The notes beneath the pieces are model-generated. The model searched no databases, was not told where the DNA came from, and worked only from the letters and a program-made list of their open reading frames with translations. 10,580 nucleotides of DNA from Acidimicrobiia bacterium. Lineage in GTDB: Bacteria > Actinomycetota > Acidimicrobiia > Spongiisociales > ZC4RG35. The stretch covers positions 1-10,580 of the forward strand of contig QIDW01000032.1 of the NCBI GenBank assembly GCA_003230435.1, written 5' to 3'. A program made the position numbers and the translations under genes. Positions 1-6,718 of this stretch are shown piece after piece. How positions within the stretch are numbered: the first letter of the stretch is position 1; the number at the start of each line of letters is the position of its first letter.

Positions 1-746
1 GCCGTCTCGTTGGGGATGAGAGCACCGGACCCGAGTTCATGAGCGCCCGGCTCTTCTTTGATCAGCGCATCAAGATCGACGTAGGCGGAGATCTGGGGAG
101 GTGGCGTGGTCTGGTCACCGGTAGTGGCACACACCTCCACCAGCCCATCAGCCATCCGTTGCGAATACGGGTCAAACAGTCCGGTTTCAGGATCAGGACC
201 AATCCTGTCAGCCCTTTGAGTGATGGCCGTTTCCACGACCTCGAGTTCAGTGTTGGGCAGATGAGCAGTCAGTCTTCCGCTGGCTCCATCAAGGGTCCGT
301 TGTATCCACAAGGCACGTACCCGATGAGCCTCCCGCTCATCCGAAACCGACGGCGGATTCGCTCTACGAGCGGCCCGATCTAGAGCAGTATTGGAAAGGC
401 CAAGAGCCTCCTCGATCAACACTGCTTCGGTGTCAGCAGTAGCCATACGAGAGATCGCATCGGTCTGATCCAACGAAAGATCGCCGGCCCCAAACCGTTC
501 GGCAAGGACAGGAAGATCAGAAAGCTTACGAGCGACGGTGACCAGTTGACGGGCGGTGTCATGACGTACCCGAAGCCGGACAGAAACCCAATCAGGCAAA
601 GATCGGGCCCCATCCGACATCCACGACTGGGCCACATCAGCAGCCTGAATTAGAGAACACAGTTCGGCGGCAGAAGCAGCGTGCAAACCGCCAAAATGAT
701 CGAAACCCCGGTCGATCTCATCCGAAGTAGCTCGAGACCAATCCAT
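1..746 (-). CDS. DUF222 (13E12-repeat type) protein, N-terminal part; 3' end beyond window
   Basis: Reading the minus strand from ATG at 746 gives 248 uninterrupted codons to the window edge. The protein starts MDWSRATSDEIDRGF. The helical N-terminal part carries W-rich and R-rich segments (SLPDWVSVRLRVRHDTARQLV), then an LPVLAERFGAGDLSLDQ segment and later DGASGRLTAHLP. This pattern is typical of the DUF222 domain that precedes a C-terminal HNH nuclease domain in the actinobacterial 13E12-repeat family. The HNH part would lie to the left of the window and is not seen. A GGAG sequence sits a few bases before the ATG, supporting this start. Members of the family occur in many copies per actinobacterial genome and their role is poorly known; an HNH nuclease function is inferred from the family. 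Its neighbour cobO is on the same strand, about 90 bases away, and appears to be unrelated. Confidence 0.8.
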   Translation of the reverse strand, partial: MDWSRATSDEIDRGFDHFGGLHAASAAELCSLIQAADVAQSWMSDGARSLPDWVSVRLRVRHDTARQLVTVARKLSDLPVLAERFGAGDLSLDQTDAISRMATADTEAVLIEEALGLSNTALDRAARRANPPSVSDEREAHRVRALWIQRTLDGASGRLTAHLPNTELEVVETAITQRADRIGPDPETGLFDPYSQRMADGLVEVCATTGDQTTPPPQISAYVDLDALIKEEPGAHELGSGALIPNET

Positions 747-837
747 AGTCTCCACTCAACAGGCCACCTGTGACAGAAACGACCCGAAAATCCCAAAATA
801 CAAAACAATCCGAAGAAACCCGGCTAGCCCGATCTGG

Positions 838-1407
838 TCAGTAGTCGATTCCTCGTCTCGCCATCACACCGCGGTCGAAGGCGTGTTTGATCTTGATCAT
901 CTCCGTGACCGTATCGGCGACCTCCACCAGTTCCTCCGGGGCATCACGCCCGGTGAGTATGACGTTTACCTTCTCCGGTCGACTCTGAATCGACGACACA
1001 ACATCGTCCAGATCGACCCAGCCCCAGTTGATCGGGTAGGTCACCTCGTCAAGAACGACCAGGTCGTATTGGCCTGAGTCGATTTTCTCCTTTGCGCTTG
1101 CCCACGCCTGGCGAGCAATGGCCTCGGACTCGTCCATATCATCAGAATCCCAGGTGAACCCATCACCAAGAGCCCACCACTCGATCCCGATCTGACGCCC
1201 GATCTTCTCCTCGCCGACACTCCAGTCGCCCGACTTGAGGAACTGGACGACCACCACTTTCCAGTCCCTGGCCACGGCGCGCATCGCCGTGCCGAATGCC
1301 GCCGTCGATTTGCCCTTGCCATCGCCGGTGTTGATCAGAAGGAGCGACGGCTCCCTGATAGTGCCCTTGGAAGGGGCCTCCATTGGAGGGATATTCTGGT
1401 CAGCCAT
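838..1407 (-). CDS. cobO: Cob(I)yrinic acid a,c-diamide adenosyltransferase (CobO/BtuR/CobA family)
   Basis: 189 residues, normal for this family. The enzyme transfers the adenosyl group of ATP to the reduced cobalt of corrinoids in the cytoplasm, making the coenzyme form of B12. Visible features are the P-loop GDGKGKST (residues 28-35), the conserved GDGFTW segment (81-86), a Walker-B-like VVLDE (117-121), LTGRDAP (151-157) and the C-terminal KHAFDRGVMARRGIDY. The ATG at 1407 was chosen over an upstream in-frame ATG at 1470. The 1407 start has a GAGG Shine-Dalgarno sequence about eight bases upstream, overlaps the ATPase gene by only eight bases, and gives the usual family N-terminus. It is the last gene of the riboswitch-led B12 operon, so imported corrinoid would be adenosylated by a product of the same transcript. 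Confidence 0.93.
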   Translation of the reverse strand: MADQNIPPMEAPSKGTIREPSLLLINTGDGKGKSTAAFGTAMRAVARDWKVVVVQFLKSGDWSVGEEKIGRQIGIEWWALGDGFTWDSDDMDESEAIARQAWASAKEKIDSGQYDLVVLDEVTYPINWGWVDLDDVVSSIQSRPEKVNVILTGRDAPEELVEVADTVTEMIKIKHAFDRGVMARRGIDY

Positions 1408-2155
1408 TCGATCGCCTCGTCGGAATAACGGTGGGACCATCCTCGTCATCGACAACCCGTATCCCTGCACCGTAGTGAGAGGTCAGGTTCTCCTCGGTGA
1501 GCACGTCACGAGGCGAACCGTCAGCTTGCACCAGGCCCTCGGCGAGTAGAACCAACCGGTCGGCGAAGCGACCTGCGAGCGTCAGATCATGCACCGCAGT
1601 AACAACCGTGAGACTTTCCCCTCGCCGTAGGTCATCCACGACCTCCAGGACCTCGATCGCGTGCCCGATGTCGAGGCTCGCCGTGGGCTCATCGAGCAGG
1701 AGGATCGGTGCTTCCTGGGCGAGGGCCCTGGCAAGAACCGCCCTCTGTGCCTCACCGCCGGAGAGGGTGTCCAGGGGCCTATCCGCCAGATCGACCAGTT
1801 CGAGCTTCTCCAATGCCGCTCGCACCGAATCGACATCGTGGCGTCCCTCCCCACCGAGATACCCAATGTGCGGTGTCCGTCCCAGCATGACGTAGTCGAA
1901 CACACCCATGTCATTTGGCATTTGAGGGCGCTGTGGCATCCAGGCAATGCTCCGACCGGGGCCCCGGCGGCCATTGGAGAAAACCACAGACCCGTCGTAT
2001 GTCACCGATCCAAGGGCTGCTTTCAACATTGTTGACTTTCCGGCGCCATTGGGCCCGATGAGCCCGACCCATTCGCCCTCACCCACTTCGAGACTCACCG
2101 GTCCCAACACCTTTACCGGACCAAAGGAGACATTCACCGAATCCCATCTGATCAT
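1400..2155 (-). CDS. btuD: ABC transporter ATP-binding protein for cobalamin/iron-siderophore type importer (BtuD/FecE-like)
   Basis: 251 residues, a single nucleotide-binding domain that powers the importer on the cytoplasmic side. Visible motifs are Walker A GPNGAGKST (34-42), Q-loop Gln75 in WMPQRPQ, signature LSGGE (131-135), Walker B ILLLDEP (151-157), D-loop SLD (160-162) and switch histidine His189 in VHD. The ATG at 2155 overlaps the permease stop as ATGA, and an AGGGGA Shine-Dalgarno sequence precedes it. The family alone does not separate B12 from iron-siderophore or heme importers. The B12 assignment comes from the cobalamin riboswitch ahead of the operon and from cobO after this gene. 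Confidence 0.92.
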   Translation of the reverse strand: MIRWDSVNVSFGPVKVLGPVSLEVGEGEWVGLIGPNGAGKSTMLKAALGSVTYDGSVVFSNGRRGPGRSIAWMPQRPQMPNDMGVFDYVMLGRTPHIGYLGGEGRHDVDSVRAALEKLELVDLADRPLDTLSGGEAQRAVLARALAQEAPILLLDEPTASLDIGHAIEVLEVVDDLRRGESLTVVTAVHDLTLAGRFADRLVLLAEGLVQADGSPRDVLTEENLTSHYGAGIRVVDDEDGPTVIPTRRSNG

Positions 2156-3195
2156 TGCGGTCCCCTCATGGTGCGAAGGACCAGGACGAAGAAAGGCGCC
2201 CCAAAGAACGCCGTGACGACTCCGATCGGTAGCTCCGCTGGAGACACCAAGGTTCTGGCTGCGACGTCAGCCGCCATCAGAAAAGCGGCTCCAAACAACA
2301 GCGAGAGCGGAACGATGACCCTGTAACTCCAACCAAACAGTATCCGAACCGTGTGAGGCACGATGATCCCGACGAACCCAATCAGACCACTGACGGACAC
2401 AGCAGCAGCCGTTGCCAGTGTCGCCGCTATCACGACGACCCACCGAACACGACTGACGTTCACTCCGAGAGCAGAAGCTTCTTCATCTCCAATGCTCAAA
2501 ACGTCGAGCAATCTCCTGGCTCCAAGCATCACACCCGAAGCCAGCAGAGCGTAAGGCAGCAACGTCAACACATCACTCCAACCCACGGTTGTCAGACGGC
2601 CCAGAATCCACGCGTAAACCTCACGCAGGGTCTCGACGTTCCGCTGAAGCAGATACGTCTGGACGGCTGTAGCGAAGGCTGCGACGGCAACACCGGCGAG
2701 GATCAGCGAGGTCGTCGTACGTCCGCCAACCGAGCGACCAAGCGCGTATGTGACCCCGACAGCGCCCAGCCCGCCCGCAAACGCGAGTGCGGCGAGGAGG
2801 CCGGGCTCACCGGTGGATGCGAAGGCAATCGTGGCCCCGAGCCCGGCACCCGCAGCAACGCCGAGTAGATAGGGATCGGCAAGAGGATTGCGAAAAACTC
2901 CTTGATAGGCCGCACCCGCTGCGGCGAGAACAGCGCCGACGATGCCTCCAAGAACCACGCGTGGAAACCGGATCTCAAAGAGGACACTGCGCTCGACGTC
3001 ACTGAGCCCGTGATCGATCTCGATCAAGGGGAGGGCGTCTGCCAGCCCCAGAAACACAGCTCCGGGATCGATTCCGGCGGGTCCGATGAGAAGCCCGACC
3101 AGGGCCACTCCGATCACCGCCACGACACCGATGGTCAACGCAACCCAGCCCGGACGTGAGGGTCTGGCGACCGTCGGAGTGGTCGGGCTACTCAA
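2152..3195 (-). CDS. btuC: FecCD-family permease of cobalamin ABC importer (BtuC-like)
   Basis: 347 residues from a TTG start at 3195. It is a polytopic inner-membrane permease with roughly ten hydrophobic segments, beginning with VALTIGVVAVIGVALVGLLI. Family hallmarks include the FRNPLADPYLLGVAAGAGLG region, YAWILGRL, GLIGFVGIIVPH, and a C-terminal PAELPIGVVTAFFGAPFF followed by a short cytoplasmic tail. The open frame extends upstream to an ATG at 3261, but that would add 22 very Arg-rich residues inside the end of the binding-protein gene. The TTG overlaps that gene's TGA stop (TTGA), giving tight coupling like the other junctions of this operon. No strong Shine-Dalgarno sequence is seen before the TTG, which fits re-initiation. 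The substrate is inferred to be cobalamin or another corrinoid from the riboswitch and cobO. Confidence 0.9.
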   Translation of the reverse strand: MSSPTTPTVARPSRPGWVALTIGVVAVIGVALVGLLIGPAGIDPGAVFLGLADALPLIEIDHGLSDVERSVLFEIRFPRVVLGGIVGAVLAAAGAAYQGVFRNPLADPYLLGVAAGAGLGATIAFASTGEPGLLAALAFAGGLGAVGVTYALGRSVGGRTTTSLILAGVAVAAFATAVQTYLLQRNVETLREVYAWILGRLTTVGWSDVLTLLPYALLASGVMLGARRLLDVLSIGDEEASALGVNVSRVRWVVVIAATLATAAAVSVSGLIGFVGIIVPHTVRILFGWSYRVIVPLSLLFGAAFLMAADVAARTLVSPAELPIGVVTAFFGAPFFVLVLRTMRGPQ

Positions 3196-4130
3196 TCGGT
3201 GGCGTAGTCTTCGAGCGCGTCGGCGATCGACTCGGCGAAATCGACGATCCGCGGCCCCCATCGAGAGGCAACGTCGGAGTCCAACTCGGCAATGTCACCG
3301 TTCTGAACAGCCGTCATGACGTCCCAACCCGAACGTTGCGAAACGGTTTCGGTGCTCTCTCCGTAGAGAACGTTGCCCAAGAAGATGACATTGGGATTCT
3401 CACTGACAACGAACTCCGAGGAGAGCTGGGGATAACCGAAGAAGGAACCATCCTCGTCTGCCGAGTCGGCAATGTTTTCCATCCCAAACAACCCGTACAT
3501 CTCCCCGATGAAGGTCGATGAGGTAGCTGTGTAGAGCAGCGAGTCGATTTCGTGGTAGTAGGTGACATTCTCGCCGAGATCGCCCGTAGCCGTAACCGCG
3601 TCGTCCAGACCGGACATCACATCAGCGTTGGCTTCCTGGGCTCCGGCGACATTCCCTGTGGCCGCTCCAAGAGCGTCCATCTGCCGATAGACGTCATTGA
3701 CACTCTGAGCAGCGCCATAGACAAGGACCGGAATCCCCACTGTCCCCAATCCGGCGATGAGGTCGCCGGGATCGAACTGGATGACAACAAGATCCGGCTC
3801 ATAGGAAAGTATCGCCTCCAGGTTCGCCGTGATTCCGGAAAGATCGGTCATGGGGGCTTCCGCCGGGTAATTCGACTGATCGTCGACAGCGACTACCTGA
3901 GAGCCAGCACCTATCGCAAAAAGCATCTCGGTGGCTGTGGAAGACAGCGAGATGATCGCCCCGGGTGGTTCGTCAATGGTGACCGATCCGTTGTCGGCCT
4001 CAACAGTGACCGGGAACTCCTGTGCAGGCTCAGAAGTCGTCGAGGTCGTGCCAGCCGAGGCGCAGGCCGCCACCCCGAGCAACAGAGCCGCCATCAATGC
4101 GATTCTCTTTCTCATGCCGTTCCTCTTCAT
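3192..4130 (-). CDS. btuF: Cobalamin-type ABC transporter substrate-binding lipoprotein (BtuF-like)
   Basis: 312 residues. The N-terminus has a basic n-region (MKRNGMRKR), a hydrophobic stretch IALMAALLLG and a lipobox VAAC with Cys23 as the predicted lipidated residue, so it should be anchored outside the cytoplasmic membrane. A Ser/Thr-rich linker follows, then a periplasmic-binding-protein domain of the Fe3+/B12 type: IISLSSTATEMLFAIG, VVAVDDQSNYP, LEAILSYEPDLVVI and, near the C-terminus, ASRWGPRIVDFAESIADAL. The ATG at 4130 is preferred because GGAGGA lies eight bases upstream. ATG at 4115 is the alternative. ATG at 4139 is unlikely because it abuts the Shine-Dalgarno sequence. It is the first gene after the cobalamin riboswitch and overlaps the permease start, so it should capture corrinoid for import. 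Iron-siderophore binding cannot be excluded from the protein alone. Confidence 0.9.
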   Translation of the reverse strand: MKRNGMRKRIALMAALLLGVAACASAGTTSTTSEPAQEFPVTVEADNGSVTIDEPPGAIISLSSTATEMLFAIGAGSQVVAVDDQSNYPAEAPMTDLSGITANLEAILSYEPDLVVIQFDPGDLIAGLGTVGIPVLVYGAAQSVNDVYRQMDALGAATGNVAGAQEANADVMSGLDDAVTATGDLGENVTYYHEIDSLLYTATSSTFIGEMYGLFGMENIADSADEDGSFFGYPQLSSEFVVSENPNVIFLGNVLYGESTETVSQRSGWDVMTAVQNGDIAELDSDVASRWGPRIVDFAESIADALEDYATD

Positions 4131-4201
4131 AAAGAACATCCTCCGATTCGGAGGATGAAGAGGTCGGTGGCTTCCCTGAGCGCACGGTGCCGTCTTCATC
4201 C
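4122..4201 (-). promoter_or_regulatory. Expression platform of the riboswitch: competing helices around the btuF Shine-Dalgarno sequence and start
   Basis: Read on the minus strand, CATCCTCCGA (4157-4148) and TCGGAGGATG (4146-4137) form a perfect ten-pair inverted repeat separated by one base. The second arm contains the btuF Shine-Dalgarno GGAGGA (4144-4139). The first arm overlaps TCTTCATCC (4161-4153), which is fully complementary to GGATGAAGA upstream (4201-4193). It also overlaps CCTCTTCAT (4163-4155), which is fully complementary to ATGAAGAGG at the start codon (4130-4122). These pairings cannot all form together. I infer a translational switch in which pairing with the upstream copy frees the Shine-Dalgarno sequence and the other pairings hide it. 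The complementarity is seen directly; the assignment of on and off states is inference. Confidence 0.65.
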
Positions 4202-4215
4202 GAGACATTCACGTG

Positions 4216-4350
4216 GCTCCGAGGTCAGGCGACCTGGCTCATACAACCTCTTGACTGATTCTCTTGCGTTCGAAAGAGAATTAGCACAGAGGCGTCTTCA
4301 CAGTTGCGGGACAGCACCGGGTTCTAACCGACTTCGCTGGCCCTCAGAGC
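4216..4350 (-). ncRNA. Cobalamin (adenosylcobalamin-type) riboswitch aptamer
   Basis: On the minus strand this leader has the hallmarks of the cobalamin element: GCGAAGTCGGTTAGAACCCG, then the highly conserved CCCGCAACTGT (4310-4300), and the B12-box-like GAGCCAGGTCGCCTGACC (4240-4223) with a CAGG/CCTG hairpin. The ends were set by a P1 helix pairing GCTCTGAGG (4350-4342) with CCTCGGAGC (4224-4216), nine pairs with one G-U. CCTCT (4292-4288) pairs with AGAGG (4251-4247), and inside it ATTCTCTT/AAGAGAAT (4281-4274 with 4265-4258) forms an eight-pair hairpin with an eight-base loop. A small CTGCC/GGCAG hairpin (4368-4353) precedes P1. A TAGGGT sequence (4384-4379) could be a -10 element, but I see no convincing -35. 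The aptamer leads the btuF-btuC-btuD-cobO operon. Confidence 0.88.
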
Positions 4351-4414
4351 ATCTGCCGGTAGTGGCAGGTAGGGATGGACCCTAGCCGATGAGCAAGGTG
4401 GCGTTTCGCAGACC

Positions 4415-5506
4415 TCAGCTCGGATCGTCGTCACGCCCTCCGAGGGTGACCTCGAGGACAAGCTCCTCACCATCACGAATGAGTATCAGGTCAACGACTT
4501 CGCCTGGCCGATGGGCACGGACTTGCGCAGCCAGATCATCGATTCCCTGGATCTCGACGCCGCCGATCGCGATGACCACGTCGCCCACCAGAATCTCAGC
4601 GTCCTCGGCGGCAGTGCCCGGTAGCACCTCGGTGATCAATGCGCCTGCCTGACCTTCAGTCACGAAATCTCCGGTCACACCGAGGAAGGCTGGCTCGATG
4701 GACTCGCCAGATACGATGCTGCCGGCATACTCCATTGCGGTCTTCGCCGGCACCGCGAACCCGACACCATCGTTGGCGCCTGACTCGGTGAAGATCGAGA
4801 CGTTGATCCCCACCACCAGCCCGTTGCGGTCGACAAGGGCTCCCCCAGAATTGCCGGGGTTTATTGCGGCGTCCGTCTGCACCATCGATACACAGGAATC
4901 GAACCCACAGTTCGTCTGATCCACGGCCGAGATGATTCCGGCCGTCACTGTCGATTCGAGCCCCCATGGACTGCCGATTGCAATGGCCAATTGACCCACA
5001 CGCGGCTTCTCGAGGGAGAACCCGGCTGCGGGAAGGCCGGTCCTATCGACTTGTATCACGGCGATGTCAACGTCGGCCGCGGCGCCTAACACCGTGCCGG
5101 TCACCTGCTCGCCATCGGCGAAACGAACGCTCACGGTCTCGTCGTCACCGACGACGTGGGCCGCCGTAACAATGAGACCGCTGCTGTCGTAAATGACACC
5201 TGAGCCCAAACCGGAGGAGGTCTGAATATGGACAACCGAGGGAAGAATCACGTCGGCGGCATCGGCGATCGGTTCCTCACCTGGTATATAACTCGGCGCT
5301 TCAACCCGGACCAGGGCAACCGTGGTGGTTGTATCGATGGCAGCCGCCTCCACCTCGCTCACTGATTCCGAAGAGGCAGGGGCAACCCAGTAGATGCCAG
5401 CCACCAGGGCGGCCACACCTGCGAAATAGAGAAGCGACGACCAAATACCGCGTCCCTTTTTCTTCTTCTTCTTTGATTCACCGGTCGGTGGTGATTCGAT
5501 GTTCAT
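4415..5506 (-). CDS. Membrane-anchored HtrA/DegP-family serine protease with PDZ domain
   Basis: 363 residues. A lysine-rich cytoplasmic N-terminus (six Lys at 12-17) precedes one membrane segment (about 21-42, LLYFAGVAALVAGIYWVA), so the rest should lie outside the membrane. A linker of about 40 residues leads to a trypsin-like S1C domain (about 82-265) with His117 in TAAHVV, Asp147 in DVDIAVIQ and Ser220 in GNSGGAL: an intact triad. A single PDZ domain follows (about 270-357), ending close to the C-terminus. Cys200 and Cys205 (NCGFDSC) lie in a loop before the active-site Ser and could form a disulfide. The ATG has a strong AGGAGGG Shine-Dalgarno sequence four bases upstream. It follows the regulator-kinase pair by 60 bases on the same strand, like mycobacterial pepD after mprAB. 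It probably degrades or refolds damaged envelope proteins. Confidence 0.92.
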   Translation of the reverse strand: MNIESPPTGESKKKKKKGRGIWSSLLYFAGVAALVAGIYWVAPASSESVSEVEAAAIDTTTTVALVRVEAPSYIPGEEPIADAADVILPSVVHIQTSSGLGSGVIYDSSGLIVTAAHVVGDDETVSVRFADGEQVTGTVLGAAADVDIAVIQVDRTGLPAAGFSLEKPRVGQLAIAIGSPWGLESTVTAGIISAVDQTNCGFDSCVSMVQTDAAINPGNSGGALVDRNGLVVGINVSIFTESGANDGVGFAVPAKTAMEYAGSIVSGESIEPAFLGVTGDFVTEGQAGALITEVLPGTAAEDAEILVGDVVIAIGGVEIQGIDDLAAQVRAHRPGEVVDLILIRDGEELVLEVTLGGRDDDPS

Positions 5507-5553
5507 GTGCCCTCCTGGCAGTGACCAACATATGGGTTAACCATTAAGTGGGC

Positions 5554-5581
5554 CGTAAACCTTCCGTTAAGCGCTCGTAAA
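5554..5581 (-). promoter_or_regulatory. Three TTWACG direct repeats with 11-bp period, candidate response-regulator site ahead of htrA
   Basis: On the minus strand the hexamers TTTACG, TTAACG and TTTACG occur at 5581-5576, 5570-5565 and 5559-5554, each exactly 11 bases from the next. They span the last codons of the kinase gene and the start of the 60-base gap before htrA. OmpR-family regulators usually bind direct repeats spaced one helical turn apart, and such a regulator is encoded two genes upstream. A GGGTTAAC sequence (plus strand 5534-5541) lies just beyond and recurs at 7415-7422 ahead of the regulator gene. Binding is inferred, not shown. Confidence 0.35.
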
Positions 5582-6718
5582 TGGCGAAACGCCCGGTGGA
5601 ACTTCTCCCGCTGTCTCAGTAGGGATCCACACCACCATGGTGGCCCCCCTTGCCTCCCTACCGGGAAACGAGGAAAGAGCTCCTCCATGTGCTTCGGCAA
5701 TCTGGGTGACGATCGAGAGTCCCAATCCGACCTGGGCACCATCGTCCTCGTCCGGCAACCCCGGGCCCTGGTCCTCCACTCCCAGCCACGCCCAACCCTC
5801 ACGAACTCCACAACCAACGACAATCCTCGAGCCGAAGGGCGCGGCTCGGTGTGCGTTGTCCAGGAGATTGGAGAGGGCACGGTCGAGGGATACCTCGACA
5901 CCCTGGACCACAGCCGGGCTGACCACAGACGCCACCACCAGATTCTTCTCAGACGCGACAGGCTCAAACTCCGCGGCCTTTGCTTCGACCAGAACGGCCA
6001 GATCAAGAGTCACCGCCTGAGCCCGCCCGGACTGAAGTCGCGCTGCCGCGAGCAGGTCATCGATCATCTGGGACATCTTGACGGCGTTCCGTCTGATGAT
6101 TCCGCCGGCTTTTTCCCAGTCTGCCATCTGAGCATCCGGGTCGTCAGCGACGATCTCCACGTTGGAGCGAATCACGGCGAGCGGGGTCCGCAGATCGTGG
6201 CTGGTGTCCGCCAGGAACCTCCTCTGGCTGGTGAACGCCCGGTCGAGTCGCTCGAGCATCCCGTCAAAGGTGTTCGCCAAGCGGGTCAGCTCGTCGTCGG
6301 GACCATCCAGATCGATCCTGCGAGACAGGTCGGAGGCCTGAATCTCCCGCGCCACGGTGGTGATCTCCTCGACTGGCTTGAGAACGCGACCGGACATGAC
6401 CCAACCCACCACGATGCTCAACAGGGATAGAGCTACCAGAGCGATGATCGTGAACTGGGCAACACGGTTGAGGACGAGCTCGTTGTACACGTACTCGATC
6501 GCCCGCACCTCGACCTCCTCTAAATACGGCATGACGACGATGCGACCATCGCTCAGGGCCACGCGCTGACCGGTGACGATCACTGTCGTCATCGTCTGCG
6601 ATCGAAGCCACCTCTGCAAAGCCAGGTAAACCAACCCGAGAACCGCCCCGCCCAGACCGAACACAACAGCCGAGTACTGAACAGAGAGACGGAACCGGAT
6701 CGACTGCCAGCTCGGCAC
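5567..6718 (-). CDS. Two-component sensor histidine kinase with HAMP domain
   Basis: 383 residues from a GTG start. Order of parts: membrane segment 1 (about 14-36), a short extracytoplasmic segment of about 50 residues, membrane segment 2 (about 88-108), HAMP linker (about 109-161), a HisKA dimerisation domain with phospho-acceptor His174 in DTSHDLRTPLAV, and an ATPase domain. The ATPase domain has N-box residues Asn284/Asn288 (SNLLDNAH), DQGPGLP (316-322) and GLGLSI (331-336). All catalytic motifs look intact. The GTG overlaps the regulator's TAG stop by one base (TAGTG), and GGAGGA lies just before it. The small sensor region suggests detection of membrane or cell-envelope state rather than a large ligand. 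It should phosphorylate the regulator encoded immediately upstream, and the HtrA protease downstream is the likely output. Confidence 0.93.
   Translation of the reverse strand: MPSWQSIRFRLSVQYSAVVFGLGGAVLGLVYLALQRWLRSQTMTTVIVTGQRVALSDGRIVVMPYLEEVEVRAIEYVYNELVLNRVAQFTIIALVALSLLSIVVGWVMSGRVLKPVEEITTVAREIQASDLSRRIDLDGPDDELTRLANTFDGMLERLDRAFTSQRRFLADTSHDLRTPLAVIRSNVEIVADDPDAQMADWEKAGGIIRRNAVKMSQMIDDLLAAARLQSGRAQAVTLDLAVLVEAKAAEFEPVASEKNLVVASVVSPAVVQGVEVSLDRALSNLLDNAHRAAPFGSRIVVGCGVREGWAWLGVEDQGPGLPDEDDGAQVGLGLSIVTQIAEAHGGALSSFPGREARGATMVVWIPTETAGEVPPGVSPFTSA

Noticed and set aside
39..383. Plus-strand open frame of 114 codons opposite the DUF222 gene
   Set aside because: The minus-strand frame is continuous through the region and matches a known domain.
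749..837. Possible terminator after cobO around the GGCTAGCC palindrome and T-rich stretch
   Set aside because: The palindrome has no loop and the T-rich bases are too far away to form a convincing intrinsic terminator.
1408..1470. Longer cobO start at 1470
   Set aside because: It would overlap btuD by about 70 bases and add residues unlike the family; the 1407 start has a Shine-Dalgarno sequence and a short overlap.
2353..2868. Plus-strand open frame of 171 codons opposite the permease
   Set aside because: The polar, low-complexity product is a mirror of hydrophobic membrane codons; no domain is visible and it lies entirely inside btuC.
3196..3261. Longer btuC start at the 3261 ATG
   Set aside because: The extra 22 residues are nearly all Arg-rich translation of the btuF tail in another frame; TTG at 3195 overlaps the btuF stop as expected for coupling.
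4266..4273. Kissing-loop (L5-L13 type) contact between aptamer loop TCGAACGC and the Shine-Dalgarno hairpin apex
   Set aside because: Only four bases (UUCG with CGAA) match, one of them from the stem; too weak to claim.
3552..4385. Long plus-strand open frame of 277 codons opposite btuF and the riboswitch
   Set aside because: It runs antisense through a well-supported lipoprotein gene and the aptamer, has Arg/His-rich composition without domains, and is a typical GC-rich shadow frame.
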